64,000 nucleotides of DNA from Paraphysomonas bandaiensis (GCA_965644295.1 CBFFRP010000236.1:1-64000), one strand, 5' to 3'; positions 46,161 through 58,113 are shown, counted from the stretch's first letter. The notes: generated by a model not told the origin, from the sequence alone. Numbers and translations: made by a program.

Positions 46161-46499
46161 TCTACCGTATAAGACTTAATAGGCATGATTGATATCTCTA
46201 TCGATAATTTCCTTTTATTGATTTAAATCCCTCGCTTCAACGTAGTACATACCCCACAATATGACTAGACTTCACAAACGGCTCGGACATGCAATGTTGT
46301 GGCATGCATGGTTCACAAGCTACTCAATGACAACAGTATATTCTTGCGATTACACCATTCAGTTGCAATTCTACTCGAACTGTATATAGTGATCTACCCG
46401 AACTGTACCAATAAGAATGCAAGAAAATTCCAAAAAACGAGGATAATTATAAAATTTTTCGATTTATGACTCATTACCACTAAAGGTCGCAATTATTTT

Positions 46500-47672
46500 C
46501 TACTTATCACGGGTATAGTTATTCATAAACGAAAAATTAACTATGTCAAAGCCACAGCCATAGTGCTCGTCCCAGTCAAAAGTGGATGTTTTGTTCTCGG
46601 CGCTAAACGCATGTAAAAGTTTGTGAGATTGTGCAAGCTCGCTACTATCCTCCGAATTCTCTTGCTCTACTTCACTGCGATATTGATCTTCGCAAGTGTG
46701 TGACACGCTGTCACCATTTAATCCACTTGTCCCTTGAGAAAAAGTATTGTAGTTCGTACTTACGACCATTTCCAGTGTCTTACACTTTCCGCCTTGGCCA
46801 TATATCCTACCATTCGGTAATATATATGTGCTCACTAACCTGTACGTTAGGCTAATTCTCTGTTCATCGTACGCCAGTTCTTCAGGCGTTTTAAGACTGG
46901 CCATGCGTTTATCCTGGCGTATACTATGAAGAAAATCACGATTAGATTGCCAGCCCAGGACAAAAACCGAGTTGTGGGGTAGCGTGATCTTGTGGTAAAT
47001 ACGGGATGTGCTATCACCAGGAGGTGAGTAGTCTGCTTTTGACTTGAGAATCAGTACACGACTGGCTCCTAAGGATAAATTCACTATCATACTTCCTGTT
47101 GTGCAAATATAAATGCAGTACGCGAAAATTAGTTGTGGTATAAGTACAGTAATAAAGTAAACCTTTATCAATGTCAAGAGTTTTGTCCGCATGTTCTCCT
47201 ATGTTATCTCGCCCATTGCGGTACTTCTGAATGAGAGCGTGATTCAGTCGTTGACCAATAGTATCTGAAACTATATCCCTGCAGGTAGCGGCCAAAGGTG
47301 TCCAATGAACAAGAGATGGTTGCTCATCTGCAGGATGACGATAGAGTGGTTGTGCACCATTTGAATCTATGTCTCCTTGTATAGCTATCAAACGAGGCAC
47401 CTGACTGCCTTTATGATTCATAATATTCCAATCCACTTCATTATCCATAGTTTCAAAAGCTGATGATGCTAATTCACTTGGTAGTACATCCAGATATAAT
47501 GCTGAATCACCTGCAGCATATCAGTGACGAGATCTTCATATATATATACGTATATCTATATACCTGAGCCCAGGCCCAGTATAGGCCGGTCTCTACCATG
47601 CCCATGTGCTATAAAATACTCCGTATCATATATCTTATATACACGATTATCAGTTCTATCATTCTGTGCCAT
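46500..47672 (-). CDS. AlkB-like 2-oxoglutarate/Fe(II) dioxygenase (3 exons)
   Basis: Exons (minus) 47672-47564, 47510-47163 and 47095-46500 sum to 1053 nt, giving 350 aa. The N-terminal part contains IGEHADKTLD, the HxD iron-binding pair near residue 143, preceded by RHPADEQP, WTP and NHALIQKYRNG, all typical of the AlkB branch that acts on protein, lipid or RNA rather than the bacterial DNA-repair type. MIVNLSLGASRVL is the following strand pair. FLHSI provides the distal His near residue 208 and RISLTYR the 2-oxoglutarate-binding Arg. An IYGQGG turn follows, as in fungal and protist relatives. The last ~100 residues are Ser/Glu-rich without a recognised domain. A 33-nt in-frame stretch with GT...AG ends (about 46830) is kept as coding because the family has residues there. 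Substrate unknown. Confidence 0.85.
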
Positions 47673-48400
47673 ATACTTATATATATATGAGTCAAAGATA
47701 TGCTTAAGGAGACATACACACTAATGGCAATCACAGTGTTTGGAGCGAGGAGGTTATTATGGGATGAAAATAGAGAGATTTTGTACAAATTAGATATAAA
47801 ATTTTCTACTTTCTAGAAAAATTACTGATTTCATAAGAAGATTAGGAGAATCTTTTTGCTATTTCTTGTGGTTTTCGATTTTTCCGTGATGTACAGCAGA
47901 ACTCTGCACTTGTACACACACACATGCATCACTGTCGTATCGGTCTCCTTGGTATATTTTTGTTCAAAGATGCCTCTAATATTGAGACAATAATTATCTG
48001 TATTCCAGCCGTAGTTGTTTGTTAATAATATAGACGATATTTGCTTCAATTTATTTCCGAAAAATAAGATGCTGACTGCCGGTACGGTGTGTCTTTGCAG
48101 CGTACTACATGTCTGGATATGTGTATAGGGGAATTATACCGCAATATACTGCTGTATTCATGAGTGTGTGGTTGCCCTGCTCCCTCCACCCTCCACTATA
48201 CCACGGCTACATACTAGTGTATGGGAAGATACACACATAGATATGAGGATATGTGGCCACAGGCTGCTCTGCATATGCATGCAGCTGTTGCATGTATCTT
48301 CATGCATATCTATCTTTTCCATCCGTTGCATATGTCAGATCGCATATAACATAAGCAAGTATCAATAATAGACAAGTAAATCATCTTCATATCTTCTATA
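47673..48400. promoter_or_regulatory. divergent intergenic region, AlkB-like / SLC10-like
   Basis: About 730 bases between divergent start codons. TATATATA stretches occur near 47680. No gene seen. Confidence 0.4.
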
Positions 48401-49429
48401 ATGACGTTTTCAGTATTCGCGCTTCTTCTGATTATTGTTATTGGTCTTGGTTTGGGTGCCACTACCACTGCAGATGATTTCAAATCAGCACTCAGAAAAC
48501 CTAAAGCTGTGATCATTGGATTTGCAAGTCAATATATCTTTATGCCACTAGTTGCATTTGCATTATCACATATATTTAATATGCGTGAAGAATATGCTAT
48601 TGGTTTAATACTTACAGGTGCTTCACCTGGAGGTACAACTAGTAACATATTTACATATTGGAGCAAGGGAAATGTTGCATTGTCAATTACGATGTCATTT
48701 TTCTCCAATGTTGCTGCTTTTGGAATGCTCCCATTCCTGATATTCGTTCTGATAAAAACTGCGTATAACTCATCTATTGTTATTCCATGGGGAAATATCT
48801 TCACTTCTCTGGTACTTATTATAGTTCCTTGTCTCATTGGCCTGTCGGTACGACACTACAACAAGTCTTACAAACTATTTGGGAAATTTTTGTGGGAGTG
48901 GATGGAGAAGCTAACAACGATATTTGGTGTTCTCTTTTTCGTTGGGGCTCTAGTTTTTGGGTTAATAACTTACTATGCCGACATGGCTAGCGCTCCTCTT
49001 TCCTTGTGGGTGTGTGCAATCATCATGGAACCTTGCGGGGCCCTGTTTGGCTATGGGTCTGGTCATATTCTGGGGCTAAACCGAAAAGATTGTCGGACGA
49101 TTGCACTCGAAACAGGCGTGCAGAGCTTCACGCTCACCCTGGCCATCATTGCTTTGTCATTTGAAGGTGAAGAACGAGATCGTGTAATCCTTTTCCCTCT
49201 TCTGTATGGTATGATGTACATCGTCAACTCTGTGTGGATAATTTTATTCCTTCGCTTAATTGTGGCCCCTCATGATGAGAAGGTGTCCCAAGATGTATAC
49301 GTCAAGGCGCCCGCTGCAAGAGATGTAGAAGACCCTAATGACGACGTAGTAAAGGGGGTAGCCGCGACACCTACCGACGTTACCGAAATCGCTTCTTTAG
49401 AAGAACTTTCGTCTATCGAATTGGCTTAA
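48401..49429 (+). CDS. SLC10/BASS family sodium-dependent transporter, single exon
   Basis: Predicted bile-acid:sodium-symporter-type carrier of 342 aa with about nine hydrophobic segments. Signature stretches are GASPGGTTSNIFTYWSKGNVALS (the sodium-site loop of the family, shown here in part), FMPLVAFAL and LETGVQSFTLT, the last corresponding to the ETGxQN motif with Ser in place of Asn. The N-terminus begins directly inside the first hydrophobic segment (FSVFALLLIIVIGLGLGAT). The C-terminal ~55 residues are polar and acidic and should lie in the cytosol. The substrate could be an organic anion or a vitamin precursor. Similar in layout to animal SLC10 proteins and to bacterial BASS proteins; no intron. 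Confidence 0.9.
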   Translation: MTFSVFALLLIIVIGLGLGATTTADDFKSALRKPKAVIIGFASQYIFMPLVAFALSHIFNMREEYAIGLILTGASPGGTTSNIFTYWSKGNVALSITMSFFSNVAAFGMLPFLIFVLIKTAYNSSIVIPWGNIFTSLVLIIVPCLIGLSVRHYNKSYKLFGKFLWEWMEKLTTIFGVLFFVGALVFGLITYYADMASAPLSLWVCAIIMEPCGALFGYGSGHILGLNRKDCRTIALETGVQSFTLTLAIIALSFEGEERDRVILFPLLYGMMYIVNSVWIILFLRLIVAPHDEKVSQDVYVKAPAARDVEDPNDDVVKGVAATPTDVTEIASLEELSSIELA

Positions 49430-49936
49430 TGAAATTTAAGTGTGCCTTATTACACTACCAGTAATTTTTATGCTATCAAGTGTTTTTTCAATATGAAAAT
49501 CCGTATTCGTTCTCGGCATCTTGCTGATCTGAGTGTCTGTTTTATCTGTGTTTAATATTATCTCATCCTATATCATTCAATGCAAATTTATATGGTAAGT
49601 TTTTCTAATACAAATAGTAAGGGTTAATGTGGAATGCGTAAAACTGTATTGTATACGAACTAGTTGGAATGATAATTGCATGGTGCACTGCTGCAAGTAT
49701 TAGTCCCTTCTCCTACGTTGTGTCATTGGCAATTGGTGCAGCCGTCACACCTACTTATGATGTTATCTGAATATCATCAAAACGTGAGAAAGAGTAGTGT
49801 GTACGAAAAAGTGCCGTGCTTTTTTCTCAAAGCTTCATTTCCATTGCAGCTGTAGGTCGTGGGAAAGGTATATAATCGATACAATACGACAATTGTTGTA
49901 AAAAATATATTGATTTGGTGGACCAGGCCATATATT
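49430..49936. other. AT-rich intergenic spacer
   Basis: Between the transporter gene and repeat R1 copy B. No gene seen. Confidence 0.45.
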
Positions 49937-50532
49937 GAAAGTCTTATTATTAGCAATAGGAGTAGTTAAGTAGCTAGAAGAAAACTAGTCAAGCTAAATA
50001 GATGTCTACCTGTTACTAACTGGTACAAACTCTATTATCCTACTATTTAACCCTACGGTGGCTGCTTGTGCGTCGCCGCAAGCACCAAGCTGCAACCATC
50101 TCCGCTCTATCGCTCAAAGCAAGCGCCGTGAACAAGCAAAATGTTGATATACCTGACATCTGCTAACTTCAGGTTTTTGAGTTCTTAAGATGAACATCCC
50201 GGATGCTTGACTTCAGCAGGAAGTCCAATACCCCGGTTATCCTTCAGGTGGTCCCTGTCCCGGATGCCCTTGAGGTGGGGCCATTCCCTGATGCCTGTTT
50301 ATTCGTCAAGGCCCAAAGACGTCTACACAACTGACACTTATTGGTGTCCCTTGTACCACACAAGCATTCGGCTATGAGTGGGCAGAACAATATCTGCTGT
50401 CTATGATTGCAGCTCACGTTAGTTTCCCGGAGAAATATCTCCGGCAATTATCCCCCAGAACACCACGAAAAGGTGCGAGTAAGACTTTGTTGAGGGGGAC
50501 GGGTCAAAAATTCTATCAATATGTTTCTGTTA
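49937..50532 (-). repeat. dispersed repeat family R1, copy B (most complete)
   Basis: Reads on the minus strand from about 50532 to 49937. It contains the cysteine-bearing frame (CPLIAECLCG, CQLCRR), the CATCCGGGA/ACCGGGGTATTGG block, the core GCTTGGTGCTTGCGGCGACGC and the terminal ACTCCTATTGCTAATAATAAG. Compared with copy A it has an extra ~80 bases between the two last blocks. The open part is 67 codons and not a gene. Confidence 0.65.
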
Positions 50533-52261
50533 ATATGCAAAAATATTTCTTCAGTCAGCGAACGCCTGTTCAGCGCATCAAAACTTATTTTATCAGTATT
50601 GCGCAAACGTATGCATCCTACTATACACTTAATATGATCTTGTTTCTGAAACCAAATTTACAGTTGCAGCCGTGTGCATGCATATTTCAATTAATTTTGA
50701 ATGAGTATGGTGATGCTGGTGTCGCCTATATGATGGATCAGAAGATGAGGAAAATTGTGATTAGCTAAGCAGTAGCCAGAAAAATGGGTTCGGTTGTCAT
50801 GACTAGTACTAAAAATGGAATATACGGCTGTATTTACTTACAAATCAATGATACTACTATTATATTTCAATATATTGCTATAGTATTGTAGGGTCAGTTC
50901 AAAAACCTCTATCAATACTATTGATAGAACGCTATTTAACAATATTACTGCAATACATTGTATTAATGTTTTATTAACAAAAGGCTAAAGAAATAAACTC
51001 AAATTTAGGGATGCATAAGATTGTGACTTCACTAATACTATGAACTGTAAACTCTCTGCTTGACAGTGAACCAATCTAGAAGCTTTCAAAGAACGGTGAA
51101 AAATATTTAATTAAAATTGAGTGTTGTGTTCTCTGAGTTTTTGATAAATTTTACTTCCACAGATAAGTAGTACAATTCAATTTTATATTCTCTGTACGAT
51201 GTGATAAATTGATAATATTGTATAGAAACTATATTTTCACATAAAGTAGACAGCATATGACTAAAGGTTATTCATGGGTCCATAATATCGAACAAACAGT
51301 AGTAGAATGTTCTATTTTAGTATAGATAAGTTGTGATAATAGATAATATGAAGATAAGAATGTGTGCGTAATAACTGCGTAATTACTACGTATTGGCCGT
51401 CCAGGATGGGGAGCTGAGGGGCTGAAACACATACATTACAAGGAAGGCGCGTGCGTGTTAGGGCTGCGTATCGATTAATTGTCTATATGGTTGTAGTCAA
51501 TTCCAATTGCAATTATTGCTACTTGTTGTTGTCTCAATACCAATTATTTAGTACTAGACTACATTAGCTGCCAATATATAGCTACCTCAACAGCTCTAAA
51601 TGTCGAGGAGTCATACTTTTGCGCTAATCCGTCATAAAAATCTTAGCTCTACTGCACAATCTTTCAACCTTTTTGATTGTGTGGCGTTTAAGCTCTTCAT
51701 TCTGCGGTAAGGAGTTTTCTGATTTAAGTCTTGCTCGCTTCCCCTTCCTGCCACCATCTATCAAACGTTGCGCTGCGTCGTCATTCTGAACTAGGCTCTA
51801 ACTGTCATCATCTCCTTCATCCTCACCGAGCAAATATATTTTAATTCGTTCCTTTTCTGTGTTAAGTCTGTAATATTATAGACAATAAAATATTCCAAAT
51901 CCTCAATGAGCTTGGCATGCTCCATTTCACTTGGTATTATTGGTATTAGACTTAACACGTCGAAACACAAGCTCGCATGATCGCTAATGATTAGATAGAA
52001 ACAAGTAGCGGTCAATCATGGCAAATATGGAGCCTCTTTTCCTGCAGGATTCTCCCGGCATTGCCAAGTCTCTATAATAATTTGCAACCTCTTCGTTATT
52101 AGCATTTATTTTCTACACGGTGAAAGTCTTATTATTGTAACAGTGCCAATAATATATCATATACAAATCAGCGAGTAGCGTGTGAACAATAAATAACTGC
52201 TATCGGTCGGTAACAAAAGCAAAAAATATAATACGGTGAAATAAACATACAAGGTTGACTT
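50533..52261. other. gene-poor AT-rich region with degenerate repeats
   Basis: About 1.7 kb with no supportable gene. Bases about 50870-50990 resemble 8190-8280 (TGCAATACATTGTA followed by AAAGAAATAAA). Bases 51461-51540 carry the AT-rich repeat with a TGCGTA start. Bases 51650-52010 hold interrupted minus-strand coding-like sequence (for example LIEDLEYFIVYNITDL) that could be an eroded mobile-element gene. GAAAGTCTTATTATT near 52121 repeats the first 15 bases of R1. Confidence 0.4.
51461..51540. repeat. AT-rich repeat, uninterrupted copy
   Basis: GGGCTGCGTATCGATTAATTGTC, then GGTTGTAGTCAATT and CCAATTGCAATTATTGCT. Its two blocks occur on the two sides of the copia element (32196-32234 and 37957-38015), so it represents the pre-insertion form. 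Confidence 0.6.
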
Positions 52262-54205
52262 TTATGATATCAAAATTGATCGAGATCTCATTGGTCTAGG
52301 GGAATCTAAGGAATCATCTGGGTCGCCATGGTTCATTGCATCCAAATCCATATCAGCGTTTCGGTCTACGCCTTCGACCGCCGCATCGGCCTGACGAATC
52401 AATTCCTCGATCTTTTTCTTTGGCATTGCTACGATCGTTATATTATGACGCGCAATGTCGAGGCCGATCATCTCATGCTCCTTAGGTACTCTGAACCCAC
52501 CCAAACACTTGTCAACGAACAGATATATGAGTGACGTCACCACTGCTGTCCATCCAGTAGTGAAGAGAATACCAAAGAGCTGCACATATATCTATTGAAA
52601 AAACAGACGAAATTAATAACAAGGAGTATCAAGCTCCGACGCTAACAAGACCTGCTCAACATTTCCATAAAATGCTCCATTTGGATGATCAAATACGCCC
52701 CGGTCATTGGCAAAAAATCCTAACAAAAATCCGCCCACTAGACCACCAATACAATTTAGGGCGAACGTCCCTAGCGGGTCCTCGAATCGGAAATAAGAAT
52801 CTTCTCTGTTCTCAGTACCGAAGTAACAGGCAACTCCTAGCATGGCGGCAACAATAAGTTAGATTCGCATTTGAAAAAGAAAGCGAGAGGTCACACCTGC
52901 TACAGCACTGATAACTATCGCCCCCGTAGGATCAATGTACCCCACCCCTATATGTACACAACGTAACCGCAAAAAACATCAATCCTGCATCCTACCTGCT
53001 GATATGCTCACTAGGCCAGCAATTGAGCCGCTCAGCATTCCTAAACATATTCTCATATAAGGCCGTAATGAAATAATGATATCTGCAATACAGAAAACAA
53101 CGAGCCCGTAGGAAAATTTTCTTATAAGGCTAATATCTATCTCCCTGTCCATGAAAATATACGTATATACAGATATCAACACTATCATTTTCAATATTAT
53201 AGAAACGACTTCTAAATTACCTAAAATACTCGGTCGACCAGTAATAATCCACTCAGTGGCCGTCCAAGAAGCAGCAGCGCCTGTAGCACCCACCATGGTA
53301 ATTACCACAGTTTGTCCAGAATCAATCCCTGCGAACTATATTACAGAACGAATGCAGATGGAAACTACAAGTGCAACTAATATAACTAACAACTACATGT
53401 GTTACTTGCCTGAAGAATATCCAGAGCCCATGTTGAATCCAAACCAACCGACCCACACGAAACATGCGCCCCACACCGACAACAGCATGTTACGACTCTC
53501 AAATCGCTCCTCTGTATCTATTCTGGGACCGATATAAAACGAGGCTAGAAAAGCAGAGACTCCAGCTGATATGTGAACAACATTACCCCCAGCAAAGTCA
53601 AGGACATCAATTTTGGCTAAAAATCCATCTGGATGACTGTGACTGTGGCTTAGTGGACAGTATATTAGAAGAAGCCAGAGAGACATGAATATAAGGAGCT
53701 GAAGAATCTTCGCCCGGCACGCAAACCCCCCCACGATCAACGCACATGATATTATGGCGTTTGACAGCTTGAACATGCAGAAGACGGACTCCGGGATATT
53801 AGGTGCCAACTGATGACTTGTATCAATCCGTAACCCATCAAACCAAAATCTGGAGGCGTCTCCGAATACACTCGGTCGATCATAGTTATCACTTTCATTA
53901 ACTGGAGCAAGTGCTAAGCTATAACCGAATAGCATCCATACAACTGTTATGGTACTTGCAATGGCTATACACTCCACGAATGTTGAGAGGACATGACGTA
54001 CTTTAACAGCACCTGAATAAAATAATGCAATACCCGGTAGAGTCATAAATACAACTAAAACAGCTGATCCTAATACTAATGCAGTATCACCATGATCATA
54101 ATCACTATGTAAACGTCTGTTCATAACACTCTCTTGTATAGATTGAAACTCTTGAGATAATTCCAAGAATTCTCTATGAAGATCATTGAAATTAGGGGCT
54201 GTCAT
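52262..54205 (-). CDS. ammonium transporter, AMT/MEP family (6 exons)
   Basis: Membrane channel for ammonium, predicted trimer with 11 helices per subunit. Exons (minus) 54205-53410, 53328-53221, 53082-52996, 52947-52897, 52836-52652 and 52579-52262 sum to 1545 nt, giving 514 aa. Family motifs are ALFYSGAV near the first helices, DFAGGNVVHISAG with the first pore His near residue 215, FGFNMGSGYSSGG, and GRP/YIDPTGAIVIS in the later helices. The C-terminal GLDIARH segment is the usual cytosolic regulatory tail start. The first intron uses a GC donor (TTCAG|GCAAGT); the others are GT-AG, the last with a weak GTCTTG donor. The position of the second pore His (family FGVHGVGG) reads FALNCIGG, so His is replaced by Asn. 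Confidence 0.9.
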
Positions 54206-54820
54206 GATATCGTTATGAAGTAATGCAAGTAATCATTTGGTTTCTATGGAGATGAAGTGATTGTATTGATAGAGTGATGTGGGCAGGAGGGTGATGGAGT
54301 GCTGCAGATTAGAGTTGAGATGGCCAAATATTTATGTATGTATGTATATGTATGTACAGTATGTATATGTATGTGTGTATGTATATGTATACCGAGAGGA
54401 GGGTCATGTACTCTAGTGTACGTCCACTTGGATATGGGTGACCATCATGCATGAGTGTCGGCCTATGTACTTGCATGTACTTCTTGGTGTGGCAGGGTGT
54501 ACCCATGTACTTGCATGATATACTAGCAATTCCTAGTCGACTGTACCCATGTACAGTGCAGCCGATGTACCAACATACTCACATACTATATGTGGTGGTG
54601 TACCCATGTACTTGTATGATGTGGTCGGATGTACTCATATACTTTTATGACATAGTCGATGTACTTGTCAGTGTCGAGAGGTGTACCTACATACATACTC
54701 ATATGAGCGATCTGGCAATGCATCCATCTACATAGATCACAGATTAGATTAGAGTCCTTACAATGACCTCCACTTACTTCCACTCTCTACTCCCAACACA
54801 ATGAATCGTAAACAATGCAA
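54206..54820. repeat. upstream region with TATG runs and imperfect 60-base repeats
   Basis: Divergent spacer between the AMT gene (-) and the F-box-like gene (+). Bases 54331-54390 are TATG/TATATG microsatellite. Bases about 54450-54690 contain five or so imperfect repeats built on GTGTACCCATGTACTTGCATGAT. No gene seen. Confidence 0.6.
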
Positions 54821-55762
54821 ATGAGCAGATCTCAGGAGAGTAATGCATCAAATAAACGGTTGAAGCCATCACCAGAGATCAGTTTCAGAGTAATATATGA
54901 GCACAGAGCACTCGCAATGCGTATCACTCATTTTATCGAAGCTGAGGATGCTGCCAAGTTGGCATTAGCATCGAATAGCACTTTGAGTATGGTAAACACT
55001 CTAAATGAAGTATGGAAGTTTCATATTGAAAGATATTTTTGTCTCCATCTCCCTGACTGTCAATGCAGCCTACATCAGTTTAGTCTCTTAGCGGAGCAAC
55101 GAATTATTAATTGGAATGTCGTCTTATCTACTCACCTGTTTTGGGCTCGATTGGGCTACTCAATAAGCTCTGAATTTGAGGATTTAGAAGTGTTCGGTGA
55201 GTCTTTTTGTGCTTCGTTTCCGTGTAACGAGTCATCGAAACTGGAGAACTCTTTTCCTGACTGGAATGATGGACATCGACTACATTTTACACTTCCTGGG
55301 GGATATTTTCTATCATTTGAAGTGAATGATCACACAATGAGTACCTGGCGCATTGGTTTAACCAAAGAGAACGGTGAAGTAAGTGAATCATATGTGCTAT
55401 GTCGGGTGGATGGCCATCCCATTGGTACCTTTAAGGCAATTTCTTTCAAGGAGGCCAAAGTTCTGGTTGCATATATCACTCAGCACTGCACCCTGCCTCC
55501 AAAATTTAGTTCAGAGTTTCTATGGCCTCTTCTGTTCCCGGCCGTAGCATGCACCCACGATCTCTTGCCGCATCTAGACGAATATATGGGCCTTCTTAAA
55601 TGCAGCGGCTTGGAGCGATTGGAACTTGACGATGGAAACTGGTGTGATTTTGAAATGATTCTTATGTCTAAGATTGAAGGGTCTAATATAAAGCTCAGGA
55701 ATTGGGATGAGAATGTAAAAGATGTGTTTGATAGTGCATATCGGTACCTAGAAAACGTGTGA
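54821..55762 (+). CDS. unrecognised protein, possible F-box-like
   Basis: A single-exon gene of 313 aa from ATG 54821 (an in-frame ATG at 54815 is also possible). The N-terminal ~70 residues resemble an F-box-type helical region: ITHFIEAEDAAKLALAS, then NEVWKFHIERYF, similar to the L..D...LA.....EVWK...ER.F pattern. The following ~150 residues contain strands (HRLHFTLPGGYFLSFEV, STWRIGLTK) that could form a substrate-binding fold. The C-terminus is acidic with ELDDGNWCDFEMIL. I do not recognise a family and claim no function; ubiquitin-ligase adaptor is only a guess from the N-terminus. Confidence 0.7.
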   Translation: MSRSQESNASNKRLKPSPEISFRVIYEHRALAMRITHFIEAEDAAKLALASNSTLSMVNTLNEVWKFHIERYFCLHLPDCQCSLHQFSLLAEQRIINWNVVLSTHLFWARLGYSISSEFEDLEVFGESFCASFPCNESSKLENSFPDWNDGHRLHFTLPGGYFLSFEVNDHTMSTWRIGLTKENGEVSESYVLCRVDGHPIGTFKAISFKEAKVLVAYITQHCTLPPKFSSEFLWPLLFPAVACTHDLLPHLDEYMGLLKCSGLERLELDDGNWCDFEMILMSKIEGSNIKLRNWDENVKDVFDSAYRYLENV

Positions 55763-56374
55763 GTTGTGAGTTTAATATGCACTGTGAATATGTCTGTAAA
55801 TTATTGCTATTATCTGAGATGTACCGTGGAGAATTTCGCAACATCAATGTTATTAAAAATATAAAACATCCTAAATTTAATTATCACAGTAGATTATCTA
55901 AGTATGTAAACAAAGGTCGTAGAGCAATAGAGAAGACTATTTCTTTATTTACTATTTATGTTATTCCATCTAGTATATGAGCAGTTCAGAAATAACCGGC
56001 ACGTAATGACTTGAATGGTGAGTGGTATTTGCTACTGTGCTACACGTATGATAAGTACAGTGTGAAAACTGACAATACTATCCTTAATCCGTAAGTGTAA
56101 GAAAATATGAATAGGAGGTAATCCAATACCTATTAACTACTTGGGGATATTAGTGATATAGGCGATAATAGCGAATATGTAGTTTTCAGTTACATTTTTG
56201 CATCTGAGACCACACTCTAGGTAGTACTAACAAACTATTAACGACATATATACTCGCTATGTCCAGCCGAATTGGCAAATACAGCCAGATACATTGGGAC
56301 ATGTGCAAGCGATAAAGTACAATAAAACGTAAAACCTGCATTGCCCTTGAACAGTGCAACACCTATTACTATTG
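55763..56374. other. intergenic between convergent genes
   Basis: AT-rich spacer between the 3' ends of the F-box-like gene and the SDR gene. Nothing seen. Confidence 0.5.
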
Positions 56375-57684
56375 CTACTCAAACTCTTGCCTTTTTCGGT
56401 AAGATATATCCCAGTACGGGTCCACCACTTCAAGACTCCATCGGTATAACTCCCTAGATATGGCATCTGGACACCTGGACTTGGGGTGCTCAATGTGAAT
56501 ACCATAGTTAATATGCTGAAATAATGCCTTAAAAGGGCAAACTACTATCTTAATGAACCACATTTTCAACCCAAAAAAGGCTAGTAATTGCAAGAATAAC
56601 CTCCCAAGATAAGTGTGTAGCCAGAAACTCCAGGAGTTTGACAGGTGCTCTCCGCCACAAAGGGTTGGGTCAAAGAGTGCATGTAGCGGGGACAGACACG
56701 CCGCCTCTGGAGTGTACAGCATAACGCCCAGAAGCGCCCTCGCTAAGGGGTGTCTAGGAACCATTGATGTATCTGTCAGTCCTGGTGACACGGAAATAAC
56801 TTTCAAGTCTGTCTCTAAATCTGCGTCTAGCGCTCGCTGCAGCTCTTTCGTGTGCATCACCTGAGCCAACTTGCTGTTGCGATAGGCGTTCATCCAATGA
56901 TGCCGAGTGTTGATATCACCATTCGATGCTACTGGTGAATAGCTTTTGGCCCCAGTGTTTGATGCAGTCTCAGCAGATAAGCAGGAGAGTTCGGACCCAT
57001 CTACTAGCATGTGGGATGTGCTAGAAACATTGACTACGCGTGCCTTACATGTCCGCTTCAGAACAGGTAGAAGGAGCTCGGTGAGGAGAAAAGGACCTAA
57101 ATAGTTAGTAGCAAACGCAAGGTCGTATCCTTGTTTGCTTCTTAGATACTCAGTTGATGTACACTTAGAACTGCAACTCATATAGTTTATTCCTACATTG
57201 TTGATCAACGCATCCAAACGGTTGAAGTGACTGCGAAACCAGGCGACAAATGCGGCCACGTCCTCCAGATCAGACATATTAACAGATTTCACGTGGACAA
57301 CTCCACTGGAGTCAGTGAACTGCTTCCTTAAGTATTCCGCAGTCTCTATGCATCTTTTCGAACTGTGAGCAGCTATTATAACAGTGGCACCCATCTGTAG
57401 TATATAACAGAGTCATACATCTAATCCTACAATAAGATTATAATTACCTTATAGAGCTGAACAGCTAGTGCTTTACCAATACCGGATGTAGATCCCGTGA
57501 TAATGATAACCTTACTAGTCATGGGATGAGACCCTGACGATGAGAAATACTCCCTTGCCATTGAATGAATACTGTCCACTGGTAACACAGCGGGTTGTCC
57601 AAATGACAGACCTTCCAAGTAAGCTGACATATTTTGGGATTGGAGATTAGTTCCAGGGATAGTTATGGAACAAATCAACATCAT
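56375..57684 (-). CDS. short-chain dehydrogenase/reductase, retinol-dehydrogenase-like (2 exons)
   Basis: NAD(P)-dependent oxidoreductase. Exons (minus) 57684-57448 and 57394-56375 sum to 1257 nt, giving 418 aa. Cofactor motif TGSTSGIG near residue 63, NNVGI in place of NNAG, VNVSSTSH with the catalytic Ser, and YRNSK with the catalytic Tyr and Lys near residue 248; VSPGLTDTSM follows. The C-terminal region has a hydrophobic segment (LHTYLGRLFLQLLAFFGLKMW) that could anchor the enzyme in a membrane, as in retinol dehydrogenases and related enzymes of the endoplasmic reticulum or lipid droplets. The substrate is likely a lipid or retinoid-like alcohol. The start codon directly abuts a TATG array; in-frame ATGs further in (for example at residue 19) may be the real start. 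Confidence 0.88.
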
Positions 57685-58000
57685 TTATGTATGTATGTAT
57701 GTATGTATGTATGTATGTATGTATGTATGTATGTATGTATGTATGTATGTATGTATGTATGTATGTATGTAGGTATGTATGTATGTATGTATGTATGTAT
57801 GTATGTATGTATGTATGTATGTATGTATGTAGGTAGGTAGGTAGGTAGGTAGGTAGTAGGTAGGTATGTATGTATGTATGTATGTATGTATGTACGTATG
57901 TATGTATGTATGTATGTATGTATGTATGTATGTATGTATGTATGTATGTATGTATGTATGTATGTATGTATGTATGTATGTATGTATGTATGTATGTAGG
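57683..58000. repeat. (TATG)n array with GGTA block
   Basis: About 315 bases of TATG, interrupted by a (GGTA)n block at about 57829-57865 and single AGG variants. It begins at the start codon of the SDR gene and ends about 115 bases before the RGG-protein gene. Confidence 0.95.
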
Positions 58001-58113
58001 GGGTATGAAAATGCCAGTTTACAGCGCAGTTGAACGTAATTTACAGTGCACACCAACAGTGTGCGCGCACTTATTTATCTGTGCTTGGGAATCGGTCAAA
58101 TTGACCCCCGAGA

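Noticed and set aside
46822-46860. A 33-nt intron within the last exon of the AlkB-like gene
   Set aside because: It is in frame, shorter than any other intron here, and the family has residues between LTYR and the GQG turn, so coding is the better reading.
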